From NCBI GenBank assembly GCA_001510575.1, contig LNGK01000005.1, positions 2,666,574 to 2,730,573 of the forward strand: DNA of 64,000 nt, in the 5' to 3' direction. The notes beneath the pieces were generated by a model. That model had not been told where the DNA came from. It saw only the letters and a list, made by a program, of their open reading frames with translations, and did no database searches. Below, in pieces: positions 37,529-49,141 of the stretch (its first letter is position 1; the number at the start of each line of letters is the position of its first letter). Made by a program: the position numbers and the translations under genes. This DNA is from Knoxdaviesia capensis. Lineage: Eukaryota; Ascomycota; Sordariomycetes; Microascales; Gondwanamycetaceae.

Positions 37529-39410
37529 ATGTCCGCTGAGCCTCCCGCACCGTCTGTTCCGGAGGCCCACCTCCCCGCTGGTATCTCCGAGTCCACCGAG
37601 GAGCGCCAGAACCACTGGTTTGTGGGCAGCATCGACCAGGGAACCACGTCCAGCCGATTCCTCATTTTCAATCAAGAAGGGGACCCCGTGGCCAGCCACC
37701 AAATTGAGTTTGAAAATCTCTATCCGAACCCCGGGTAAGAAGTTTTTTCTCCCTTGGCCCAGAATCCATCCTTCGGTGGATTTGTCTAGCACCACAAAAA
37801 AACAATAATACTAAACGATATCGCGTGCTAACTCTCTGCCCCATGGGGCCGGATATAACAGCTGGCACGAACATGATCCCCTCGAACTCCTCGCTTCGGT
37901 GGAGGAGTGTGTGGAGAAGGCCACTGCGAAGTTCGTAGCCCTGGGCCACACCGTGTCGTCGATCCGCTCCGTCGGTATCACCAACCAGCGCGAGACCACC
38001 GTGGTCTGGGACACCGTCACCGGCGAGCCCCTCTACAACGCCGTCGTGTGGCCCGACACCCGCACCACCAGCCTGGTGCGCGAGCTAAAGGCCCGGAAGG
38101 CCTCCGAAGCCTCCCCGCTCGTCGCCGACGACCTGCTCGACATGTGCGGCCTGCCGCTGTCGACCTACCCGTCGTCGGTCAAGCTGCGCTGGCTGATCGA
38201 CAACGTGCCCGCCGTGAGCTCCGCCTACGACGAGCGCCGCCTGGCCTTTGGCACCGTCGACTCGTGGCTGATCTACCGTCTTAACGGCGGCACCAGTCGC
38301 CCTGGCGGCCCTATTCACGTGACCGACTCGACCAACGCTAGCCGCACTATGTTCATGAATCTGCGCACGCTACAGTACGATGATCAGCTGCTCGGGTTCT
38401 TCGGTATCGACCGCACCCGCGTGCACCTGCCGACCATCACGCCGTCGTCGTCGGCCACCGCCTTTGGTAGTTTCGCCACTGGTCCGCTGAAGGACCTGCC
38501 CATCGCTGGCTGCCTGGGCGACCAGTCGTCCGCGCTGGTCGGCCAGTGTGGCTTCAACCCGGGCCAGGCCAAGAACACCTACGGCACGGGATGCTTCCTG
38601 CTGTATAACGTTGGCACCGAGCCGGTCATCTCCAAGTCTGGTCTGCTGGCCACCGTGGCCTACGACTTTGGCGGTGGCTCCAAGCCCGTGTATGCGCTGG
38701 AAGGCAGTATCGCTGTGGCTGGTGCCGGTGTCAAGTTCCTCTCACAGAACCTGGGCTTCGCCGAGAACGCCATCAAGGCCGCCGAGCTCGCTGAGACTGT
38801 TCCCGATAACGGAGGCGTTGTTTTTGTTACGGCCTTTAGTGGCCTGTTTGCCCCGTATTGGATTGATGACGCAAAGGGAACTTTGTGTAAGTGAATATCC
38901 TTCCTCTGCCCCCCCGCCCCGCTTCCTTCTACCCCGTACCCCCGTAACCTCGTAACCCCGCAAAGCTAACGAGTAAACTCCGACCACGCAGTTGGAATAA
39001 CCCAGCACACCAAGAAGGCCCACATCGCCCGCGCAACCCTGGAGGCTACCTGCTACCAGACCAAGGCCATCCTGGACGCCATGGCCACCGACTCGGGCCA
39101 CCACCTCTCGTGGCTCGCCGTCGATGGCGGCCTGTCCAACTCCGACCTGTGCATGCAGGCCCAGGCCGACATCAGCGGCATCGATGTTATGCGCCCCGCC
39201 ATGCGCGAGACCACCGCGCTCGGCGCCGCCATTGCTGCCGGCCTGGCCACCGGCGTGTGGAGCGATCTGGACAACCTGGCCTCGGTCAACCAGGTTGGCC
39301 GCCGCGTGTTCACGCCCACCGTCCCCGCCGAGCGCCGGAACCGCATGTACCAGAAGTGGGAGCAGGCTGTGCAGATGTGCCGTGGATGGGTGACCGAGTC
39401 GGAGCAGTGA
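37529..39410 (+). CDS. glcA: glycerol kinase
   Basis: Phosphorylates glycerol with ATP to glycerol 3-phosphate, the entry step for glycerol catabolism (yeast Gut1, Aspergillus GlcA). Exons 37529-37734, 37862-38886 and 38992-39410 give 549 residues. The FGGY-kinase fold is complete. It shows the phosphate-binding SIDQGTTSSRF (residues 34-44), NQRETTVVWD and VVWPDTRT in the substrate region, TYGTGCFLLYN, the second signature GLFAPYWIDDAKGTLFG spanning the second intron, and DGGLSNSDLCMQ near the end. Start choice: the ATG giving MSAEPPAPSV is the only in-frame ATG after the last upstream stop. However, the frame stays open for 94 further codons upstream with an Arg/Ser-rich, acid-poor composition, so a longer, perhaps mitochondrially targeted form is possible through splicing. 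It follows the pseudokinase in the same orientation and converges on mpg1. Confidence 0.96.
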
Positions 39411-40871
39411 TCGTGCCTTTATTCCCTCCATCTCCCCCTATCTCTCTCTCTTGTGGGCGTTTATCGGTGCTTTTTGCGTGTGTTGGTTGTGCGTGTCTGG
39501 ACATACCAGGAAGGAACCTTGGGGAAAAATCATCTTAGTCAAACTCCCTAGCCTCTCATAACTCCCCCACTACGAAAGCTATTGTCCTCACTCTCTCACA
39601 TTGCCTTCGCATTCGCATTCGCATCCCCTAATCTTTTCTTTTCATCTTTCTCTTCATTTTTTGTCTTCTTGCCCCTCTTTATCGTTGTTGTTGCTAAGCA
39701 TATGTATACACTATCTCGGTTTAGAATTGGTTTCTTGTCATTTTCGTACCTGCCAGTTTTCTTTTCTTTTTTTTTCTTTGGGTTCGGCGCACGCATCTGT
39801 TGTGAGTTTGTCAAGGAAGGGGAGGGGCCGGCCGGACTCTCATTGGGTCTGACGTTCCTTCCTGGTCTGGTGGTGTGTGTGCACCTGCTCTTACATAGGG
39901 TCACATGCAATGAGGAGGGAGACATTAGATAGGATGACTGCTGTCAGACTTCAAAAGAAATACCTAGAAAATTCAATTCAATTTCCTACATGTGATCGAT
40001 CTTCACCTGTTTCGCGGCATTTCGGTGGTATGCGTGGTGGTTCGTGATGCTTACGGCTGACTGACCCTGCACCACCTTCCCACCCAGCTGCAATAGCATA
40101 GCATCTCACTCACCTCACAATGGAATGCTAACGGATCGTGGCAGATAGAACACGCACGGGATTCAACATCTCTTAGTGGTGACATCAGATACCTGACTAG
40201 ATTCAATGCCTCCCTGGTCTGGCTACATAAGACAGCTGAAAGAGCTAACATCACTGTATGATAGCAAGAATGAAGAAGCCCATAAGAGATTGCGAGCCCA
40301 AATGGTGGAAGTCTCAGAAAATAAAAAAAGCCTCGCCATCAACATACCGAGAAAAAAAAAAGGACAGTCATGAGTGGAGTGAGTGAGTGAAGTGTGGGAG
40401 AGAGCATCTAGCACATTAGATGGTGCCGTGAGCCAGCCTAAGATCGCCTTGTTCGTCAGATCGATCTCAGATCTGACTAGTCCATGACAGAGGGAAACAA
40501 ATACCAGATCAAATACAAAAAGATTGCAGCAAACCATATGCAATATGCACCAGTCAAGCAATATCGAGAAAAAAAAAAGTGAATTTGGGGGAATCGGACA
40601 TCAGAAAAGATGAAATGAAAAGCAATAGAAAGGAAATAGAAAATAAGGGTTGGGAACCATTTCTCTGAAGCGAAGAGTTGAAGAAGCGAGATGGAATGTT
40701 CATTCCCTTATGAGGATCGGGAGAAAAAAGGTTTTGTATCTATCACAGGAGATAAAAGGAATCCCCTGTGTGGTTCACACCTCCTTTTCCCGAGATTTCT
40801 TTGAAACCGAAAAAGCTTAACGGAAATGCCCACCCGGCGGAAAGAAAACCATCTTTTTTTTTTTGGTTGGT
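39411..40871. other. convergent intergenic region (glcA / mpg1 3' flanks)
   Basis: Both neighbours point into this stretch, so it should carry their 3' UTRs. A GCATTC-type repeat lies at 39608-39624 and several A- or T-runs occur. No frame looks coding. Confidence 0.6.
39608..39624. repeat. short CGCATT tandem repeat
   Basis: Nearly three head-to-tail copies of CGCATT in the 3' flank of the glycerol kinase gene. Confidence 0.7.
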
Positions 40872-42566
40872 TTACATAATGATCGCGGGAACGTCCACGT
40901 TCGCCTTGATAGACTTGTGCGGCAGGACACTGCCGCCGTTAACGTAGATCTCATCACCAATCGTAACATCGTCGCCCAGAACAGTGACGTTCTCGAGGCG
41001 GGCCCAACGGCCAACAGTGCTGTTCCAGCCAACAATGGTGCTCTTCACCCAGGCGTGGTCCTTGACCTTCGATCCACGCAGCAGTACGCAGCGCTGCAGA
41101 CGCACACCGTCACCAACGACCACATTGGGGCCAATGGTGACGTTGGGGCCTATCCGGCAGTTCTTGCCGATCTTCGCCGAGGGATCGATCAGCACGTTTC
41201 CGCCGTGCACGTACGACTCGGTCGGGGGAGTCAGGAGCTTGGGGTCGCGCTTGGTCAGAGAAGACAGGTACAGGCAAGTTCCAGTAAGGAAATCCTTGGG
41301 CTGACCGACATCCATCCAGAAACCGTCCAGATCGAACGAGTGAAGCTCGTTGTCGCGGACCATCGCGGGGAAGATCTCCTTCTCGATGGAGGTGGGGCGC
41401 AGCTCGATGCGGCGGAGCACCGAGGTGTTCAGAATGTACATGCCAGCATTGATCCGGTTGCCGACGAACTCAACCGGCTTCTCAACGAAGCGGTCGATGC
41501 GCGAAGGGTGGTTGACCTTGTGGACAACCACACCATACTTGGAGGGCTCCTCGACCTTGGTCACAACGATGGTTCCCTCGTTTCCGTGCGACTTGTGGAA
41601 ATCGGCAAGCTCTCTGAACGGGAAATCGCAGATGACATCGGAGTTGAGCACGAAGAAGGGAGTATCATCCTTAGAGAGAGTCTCTTCAGCGAGCTTCAGG
41701 GGACCGGCGGTATCGAGGGGCTCGCTCTCGACCGAGAAGGTAATGTTGACACCGAACTTCTCCGAGTACTATACGAAGTGGAATACCAGAAGCATGTTAG
41801 TCAAGGTGTGACCATGGAGGGAAAACTGAAAACGTGGTTGGAAAAGAGCACACATTGATGCCTTTTTGTTCTTTTCTCAAGTCGGGGATGGGGTGCGATT
41901 CAGGGGTCCAGTGGACAACCCTCAAGAAAAAAAAGCCACCAACTCGGCTGCTACAACACTTGGGTTATAGGTGCAAAATAGCTGACGTGAATTGACAACT
42001 GCAGCCACACCACAGAGAAAGGAGAAAACAAAAGGTGAATGATCTGGGGAAGGAGGTTAGAACGGGGAAATACTGACTTCGGCAAGGTTCTTCTCCATCA
42101 TCTCGGGGCGGTAGTTCACCGCCAGAACAATGTCGGTGACACCAGCAGAAGCAAGGGCCTCGATCTGGTGCAGAATCATGGGCTTGTTGCAGAACTCAAC
42201 CAGGGGTTTGGGGAGAGTAAGGGTCTAAGAAGTATCGACAGAAATTATTAGCCATCTTCCTGCTGTCTCATTGTTGCGTTTGGCGGTGGTTTTGGAATTT
42301 TCGGTGTATGCATGGAGATCTGGGACTCGACGTGGCTTGATGCAAACGTGGCCGGGCCGAGATATCTGCAATTGACCGATCGGATCGGGGAAGGCGGGTG
42401 AGCTTCGAGAAAAAGGGGTCTGTTACGGTGAACATACAAGGGGGCGGAGGCGGGTACCAAAGCCGCCGACGAGAATGAGAGCTGCAATTAGAGAGTTGTT
42501 AGCATGTTGGAGCTTTAAATGGGAGAAACAATCAACAGGATAGGAGATATCAAGCTTACCCTTCAT
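40872..42566 (-). CDS. mpg1: GDP-mannose pyrophosphorylase (mannose-1-phosphate guanylyltransferase)
   Basis: Makes GDP-mannose from mannose 1-phosphate and GTP, supplying N- and O-glycosylation, GPI anchors and cell-wall mannan. In fungi the enzyme is essential (yeast Psa1/Vig9, A. fumigatus Srb1). Four exons on the minus strand: 42566-42560 (7 nt only), 42481-42438, 42224-42078 and 41768-40872, giving 364 residues, the usual fungal length. The N-terminal nucleotidyltransferase domain begins MKALILVGGFGTRLRPLT with the GGxGTRxRPL signature (8-17) and PKP (22-24). NSDVI (108-112) holds the metal-binding Asp, and FVEKP and GMYIL follow. The C-terminal part has hexapeptide left-handed beta-helix repeats (IGKNCRIGPNVTIGPNVVVG and onward), ending VDVPAIIM. 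The third donor is GTCAGT, weaker than the others. Codon bias creates a 331-codon shadow frame on the opposite strand. Confidence 0.97.
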
Positions 42567-45500
42567 TTTTGCGGTAGGGAACAAGAAGAAGACGGAGAGA
42601 AGGGGTTATTAAGGTGGTATGTGGTATTGAAAGAGGTAAACAAAAGTTAAAAGCGGTGCGAATTAAAGTGCGACGATTAACAGTTGTAGAGAATGAGTGG
42701 AAGAGCTGAAGCCTTGCTGCAACACAAAAAGATTAAAAGTTAATAAAAACGAGTGGAAGAATTCTAGTAGAAACAAATATTATTGAAGGTGTGGAGGGAA
42801 GAACGGATGATGAAGGACGAAGAATATCAAGAGAAGCAGGAGGAAGAAAGAAAAAGCAAAGACAGGGTAAGAGTTTAAGATTCCGAGCTGGATAGAGTGG
42901 AGCACTAATGGAAAGATGTGTTCTTTAGGCCTTAGAAAAGAGAGGAGAGGAAGCTGTTTACTCAGACTGGAGACAGTTGAAAGTCAACATAGTACGAATG
43001 TGCAGCATAAAGGGTACATACCACAAGCAGGAGCCAAAAAGAAAAGAAAATCAGCGTAAATAATGCTCGTAATGAAGCTGCTATTGCAGGGGAAGGAGGA
43101 AAAAAGAATTTAATTTTGCTTAGGGATAGAAGGAAAGAGGAGTTGAAATTGGGGCCAAAAGAAACACGACACTGACACGAACAAGAGCCGCCCACGCCCA
43201 CGGGGGAAAGGCGCAAGGCTGTGTCCGGGAATGGGAAGCCGCCAACCCTGTGCAAGATTTGCCTTCACGTGGACCGTATTGTGTCTCTCCGTATTAGGGG
43301 GAGAGGGAAAAGGCGGAAGGCGCGACTCTCCTCTGATTTGCGTGGGAAGGGGGGGAAGGCACGGGCATGAAAGGGGGGGGCAGTACTATAGTGATGGCTC
43401 AATTTTGTCTCCTTAGTCCCCTTGCTTTCGTCTACAGTACAACTTTGTTCTTCTTATTACTGTTCCATGAAGATCTGGACTAAAAGCGGGGCTATTCAAC
43501 GGGCAGCCGAAAAAAGAAAAAGCTTGAGAGTTTAAAGCATCAACGTCCAACGCCGGAAAGCCGAGCTCGACGACTCTTTTGAATGGTTCGTGATCTCGAT
43601 ATGGTGTGAGGAACAGCGACGATGTTTTGCCGAGTTTGTCTTTGCTATCACGTTCTGTTCCACTGCATAATCGGACGAAGCAATCCATTATAGCCGGTGC
43701 TATGATGTGTCTCCAGGAACACAAACGACAAACTGTCGAAGTGGTGCTTGATATTGCTCGATCGGGGTATTTTTAGCTTGATGCTTGGCCTAACCAATGC
43801 TAGGCATGCAAAAATATCGACGGACTCGTTTTGGAGAGTTTAGTTTGTTGCTGGATTTTTTACGAGGTCTGTCAGGTGCATGACCTTGTGATAACTGGTG
43901 ATCCCCTCATATCGTCATTGAAAGATACGAGATGGGTGATGTCTGCAATATCTGTGTGGGCTATGCAGATGATATGCGTGTAAAGTGCTACCACGTATTT
44001 AATCGACCAATCGGTCGGTGTTCACAGTATCCTGCAGCAGGGAGGCATGATAAGTCGGGTAGTGCAAGAACTGTAAATTCCAACACGATGTTCTTAGGGT
44101 CCAGGGATACTGCGATACTGAATGGAGTACAGTACTGTACAGTACATGTCTCATGGACGTGCACGTCAGTCTGAATCAACATTCCAGACCATGATGCCGT
44201 CCATCAAGTCTACTGTACTGGCTCCGTCCATATTCACATTTCTTTTTGTGACTAGGCCTGTCTCGCGGCCCTGGCCCGTCATGCGCGTTCCCAGCATTTT
44301 TCGGAACAACCCACGCGCAACGTCAAGAGCATTCGTCGAGCGAGCTTTAAAAAGAAGAGAAAACTTCAAAATCAAAATCAAAAACAACAACAAGAGGGCC
44401 GCGAATTGCATGCACTAAGCCTCAGGAACGGCCGCGTTCAAAATGCTATATCCCGGGATCGTCCATGAAAGGAGTCAAAATTTACTCGTAGATCTGCATT
44501 TCTCAAGGCGCTGACTCGTCACCAGAGCCTCACTATGATACGTGGATACGTGTACAGTACAACTCTAAATCTGCTTTGGCTTCACTTTCCCCTTTATCGT
44601 CGTGGTGGGTGGGCCTTCAAACTACCACAAGCAAGGACCGAAACGAATCGTCTCGGACATCATTGTGGCCAGTAGCCACACCAAACGTTCCTAATTTCGC
44701 AGACTCGTGGGTGGTCCTTGCTCTTGCCAACGCCGACCCCCAAAACCCCTAACCTGCGTAAATTTGTTCCACAGGCCGTCGTCTATTACTTCATGCCAAT
44801 AGACCAAATGACCCGGCCGAGCCAAAGGTCTCTAATTATCACGGGACGTGATGTCCATTCACATCCACAATGCCAACCAGAGGCAATTGACGACGGAGCG
44901 GCTGTTACTCCTGAGTCCTGAGCCCTGATTCCACAAACTGGTCTAAGCTGGGAATTCAATATGCCTTGGCTGTTAGTTTGATTCTGCTTCTGTTCATCGC
45001 CACGCGACGAGCCAAACTGATCTCTTAAGGGACACATCGTTCCATGCTTAGTGTGGGGGGGCCGCCCAACTTTCACTTTTTTTTTCCCTTTGGGCCCATC
45101 ACCATCTGCGTGGAAGATTCTCCATGGCCTTTTGTCGCATGGGGCCGCTGTTTGAACAAAAATAACCAATTTCTCTTGGAAATTACTCCTATTGGCCCCC
45201 CTTTTCTCTCCCAAACCTTCACTTTGACGCTTTACCATACAGTTCAGCTTCAACTCAACGGCTTGTTATTTTCTGCTTTGGAAATTACTCTAATCTTCTT
45301 TTCATTCAGTTGTGCCTTCCAGTCCATAGATCCCCTGTACCAATGTCTTCGAGCAGATCCGAGTTTTGATAGGCCTTAACGACCACATGCTGTTTCCTAT
45401 AGGATGAGAGGAAAGAGACACAAATGTCGGTGCTTAACCGAACTTGGCTTGCCCACCAGACAACAAGATTTGACACCATCTACCTACCTGCCTTTGAATG

Positions 45501-47770
45501 AAGCAATTCCCCGATCGGGAGTTGTCAACACTTGATATTAACCTTCCCTTCTAGCTTTTTCTGTGATAGCTAAGGGGGGAAAGTCCTACCCGAGTTTGCT
45601 CTGAGTGAATATCCAACAGGGAACTCCTGCCGGGGCTCTAAAGTACATAACATACACTTGCCACCCGTCTTTATCTGTATGTCTGTTAGTAATCGAGAAG
45701 AAATTTCTCTTTGTAGAGACAGGCACCACGACGCCTGCCCGCGCCAAAAATTTCCCGGGCCCAAATCCTTCATCCCGGATCCGGGTGCCACCGCCAAGTG
45801 CCGGCCCGGATACCAACAGCACTACCGTAAAAAAAAAAAAATAAATCACCCCTAAGATAAGTTCGCATCACATTTTATCTTCACGTTCGACGATGTATAC
45901 ACAACATGGCATTTCAAGATCAACGTAGGTAGGAGTAGTATTTCTCAGATAAGTGTCATAATATCTGGCTATGAAAAAGCAATCATTCATCGTTAAAGAA
46001 AAGAAAGCGCACATCCTCCACACAACTAAGATTCTCCTCCGTCTATCCCCGTTATCAGCGAAGAGAATCTCTGGAAGGGTTAAACATAGACTTGAGGGCT
46101 CTGCATCCATATACGGACAAGGACGATTAGTGAAAGAAGTGACCTCGTACGAGATCCCTGAGGTGCCTCCCGAGCTTGCTGGAAATGTCCGGAATCCCTC
46201 CGTATGGAGAGGAGAGGACCCATCATGAATTTTCTAGAGAGGGGAACCACAGATAACAGAACCCCTCCTCTCCCCACATCCTCTCTGGTCAAGATGAGTT
46301 CCGGGTATCTTGGGAGAGTAGTACGCCCGAGGTGCAACGGAAACACCAATTGAGTCCACCGGCAAATTTTGTTGAAAAAATCCGGAAAATGAAACCAAGG
46401 TGCGCAAGCATCTGCCAAGACTTAGACGAGGGTCAAGAAGGAAGAAGAAGAGCCTGGGAGAACATGGAAGGTCATATCCTGGAGTGATTGCAACCGCCGA
46501 ACGGGAAGAGTGATCGGTGTCCGTGGCATGTATCTGTGCCATTTCTTGCGAAATGCGGTAGACATGGATGGACGATCCTTAGACGGAGAGTTCAGGATGG
46601 AGAATCCAGATCGAAAGTTCCCACTTGGACGCCAGGAAGAGATACTGCGTCCACGCAAGGAGCACGGCATGCTCAACAAGGAAAAAAAAAGAAAAGACAG
46701 AAAAACGCCAACGCTTCGCTGTGAAATCAAACAGCCTCCTGAAGTGGTTGAAACATCAAGATCTTTGCAATTGCAACAAAAAAAAATAAGGAAAGCAATT
46801 GAGTGGAGAGTCCAATAATATGGAAAATAAAACAAGGAAAAAAGTATCATAAAAACGAGCTTCAATTTGCGTGAGGAATCATATCTAAAGTAAGGGATTG
46901 AGGTTTTGGGTCATAAAATCGTGAGAGCCGAGCTTCATAAAGCCGTGAGTCTGTATAAGGAAGAAAAAAACGGAGAGGGAAATTCGTCGATACCCGTCCC
47001 CTTCTCACTGACGGGAGCAGTTGAGAACCATAAGGACAGGAACACAGAAAAAGAAAATAGCCAACATCAACATGAAAAAAGCAGATACAGCAACAGAAAG
47101 AACAAGAAGAAAAAAAAAAGGATGGACGAAGAGTATAAAAAAAAGAGTGAGATCCAAATGTAAATCAAAGTATACCTCCAATGCATCGCTTTTGTGATGA
47201 TTGTATTGTTATGGGGTTCGTAGCAGTCGTTGGATTGTGTCGATAAGCGAATATCGACACATCGTGGGTTTATCGGAGTGTTCTTTTGCCATGCGGTCAT
47301 AAAAATGGGAAAGGTCCAATCCGGGTAATTTTCCAAGGTCGAGGGGAGGTGCAGCAGGAGTAACAGGCCGTAGCCTGTTACATCGGCTGCGCCTGATCTT
47401 CCTCAGTGTTGGTGGAAGCAGAAAAAATAGAAGGAAAGGCTCCAAAAGAAAATACTATCTCTCCAGATTGAAAAGGATAGAGAATCGGAAGGAATGAAAA
47501 ACCAGACAAGAAAAAAAGAAAAAGAAAAAGAAAACAAAGAGATAAACGCAGTCCTGAGTGCTCAATTGGGAAAGAGCTTTCGGGTTGTCCAAGGGAGGTC
47601 CGGGAACGGGGGAGGTCCGTAAAAGTGGAGACAAATACCGGATTTCCCGGTCCAGGGTCCGGGTCCGAAATGGGTCCGTGAGCAGACGGATGTCACGAAA
47701 CAACTGGACCGGAGAAGAAATGGAAAACCAAAAAGAGAAAACGTATGAGGTACTGGCAGCCAGAACCAAT
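42567..47770. other. 5.2-kb intergenic region, no supportable gene
   Basis: Upstream side of mpg1 (42567-43150) is purine-rich on the plus strand, as expected for its C/T-rich leader. At 43900-44600 there are several GTACTGTAC words. From 46430 to 47770 the plus strand is again purine-rich, although the nearest gene end there is a 3' end, so this tract is unexplained. Open frames are short and featureless. Confidence 0.5.
44127..44145. repeat. perfect GTACAGTACTGTAC palindrome
   Basis: A 14-base perfect inverted repeat (44127-44140) extended by a further AGTAC. This is the clearest copy of a word family scattered through the intergenic DNA. Confidence 0.7.
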
Positions 47771-49141
47771 CTAGTCAAGGGAAGTAGTGGAACTGCTGGA
47801 AGAATGGGTGCCTGACCGGCGGTTGGAATGGCCAGACGCATCGCTGCGGCCTCGGCGCTGACGTCTCGACGACTCGTTCACGGGGAGACCTTGGACAATG
47901 CCATTCCGGGCAAGCATGCCACCGTTGACGGAGAAATTTCGGCACACCATAAAGGCACGCATGGCTGCGTTTTCCTGGGCAAGAACATCGGACTCGTAGG
48001 CGAGATCCGTCTGGTACTCGCGACCGTTGACAAGAACTAGACACGTGTAGCCCATGTGGCTAGAGTAGCACTCATACATGGGGTCCATCCAACCACGGCG
48101 TCTGCAAAGACCTAAAAAACACAGGGGAACACAGGGTGAAGAGTTAGCAGAGTATTTCGTATGCATTTGATGGTTGTCGTAGTGACGTTAGGCAAAGGGA
48201 ACCTGGTTTCGCGGCTGACGAAATGCTGGATATTTCCCCTGGCAACTTGGGGCAAGAGGGCAAATTATGATGGAAGGACATGATGAGGAAGGGGTTTGTT
48301 AGGTGACCGCAGTGGTAATGCCATGACAAGCTGGCAACAGTCGAGCAAGCCCCAATCCAATATTGTATCCCGCCAACGATCACCAGGATATTCTCCATCA
48401 GCGGAACAGACGACCTGGTACCAAATCGATTGGGTGTGGGGATCTGCCACGATAGCCTTGCTGTATTCAAGCCCAATATTTGGAGGCCCAGACAGCAGGT
48501 CAACATGACAGCCTCAAGACCTATAAGATCGGCATTCCTCCCTCCGCAACTAAAAATCAGGGTAGATCTATAGATCTATTGGAGAGAGGCACAGGATAGA
48601 AGGAGATCGGTCGAATATATCCTGATTCATACCCAATTGACCAGGGTCCTCTAGATATCGCCCCAATATTCGAGAGAAAACAGCCTTGCCCAACAGATCC
48701 TCCAACGAGAGTGGTGCTGGAGCCCAAAGGCCAGGGTCTTGAGAGACTTCGTTGGGCACCACGACGAGGCAGGCATTGCTGGAGGTTCTGATACTTCTCT
48801 TAACCCCGTGCAGAAACGAGCCAGGAATTCTAGACACGTGGCCGGGACCTTCACCGAGAAGAAAACAAGAAAGCCAACGGAATAAAAGATCGAGACCCTG
48901 GGGTATTCATCGAAGCCGCCGGAAATATTTCAACCTTATGGTGGCTACAAGATAAACACGGCACTGGCGATATCCAATCCAGCCAGTCATGGCATTTCAG
49001 GCCTATCTCCAGTCCCGGTTGAGTTCCCGGCATCGAAATCTTCTCCAGGAATGACTTTGAAAGGAATGATGCATGATGTTAAGAATGGTAGTGAAATGTT
49101 TACTTACTCTCCAAGTATTGCATGTAGAAACCGCCACTCAT
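47771..49141 (-). CDS. small dsRNA-binding-domain-like protein
   Basis: Predicted 124-residue protein with two coding exons on the minus strand: 49141-49108 (34 nt) and 48111-47771, separated by a 996-nt intron with a GTAAGT donor and TTTTTTAG acceptor. Splicing rebuilds a continuous alpha-beta-beta-beta-alpha pattern. FYMQYLESLCRRRGWMDPMYE forms helix 1, GYTCLVLVNGREYQTD the strands, and AQENAAMRAFMVCRNF helix 2. The spacing matches the double-stranded RNA-binding fold. The conserved KKxAK lysines at the start of helix 2 are replaced (ESDVLAQENAA), so canonical dsRNA contacts are probably weakened. The conserved-looking linker NGGMLARNGIVQGLP is followed by a basic, then Ser/Thr-rich tail. 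Domain assignment is by pattern only; a protein-protein role is as likely as RNA binding. The unusually long intron and the tiny first exon make this gene easy to mis-annotate. Confidence 0.7.

Noticed and set aside
40863..41858. 331-codon plus-strand frame
   Set aside because: Exactly antisense to the large mpg1 exon; it is a by-product of GC-ending codon bias in the real gene.
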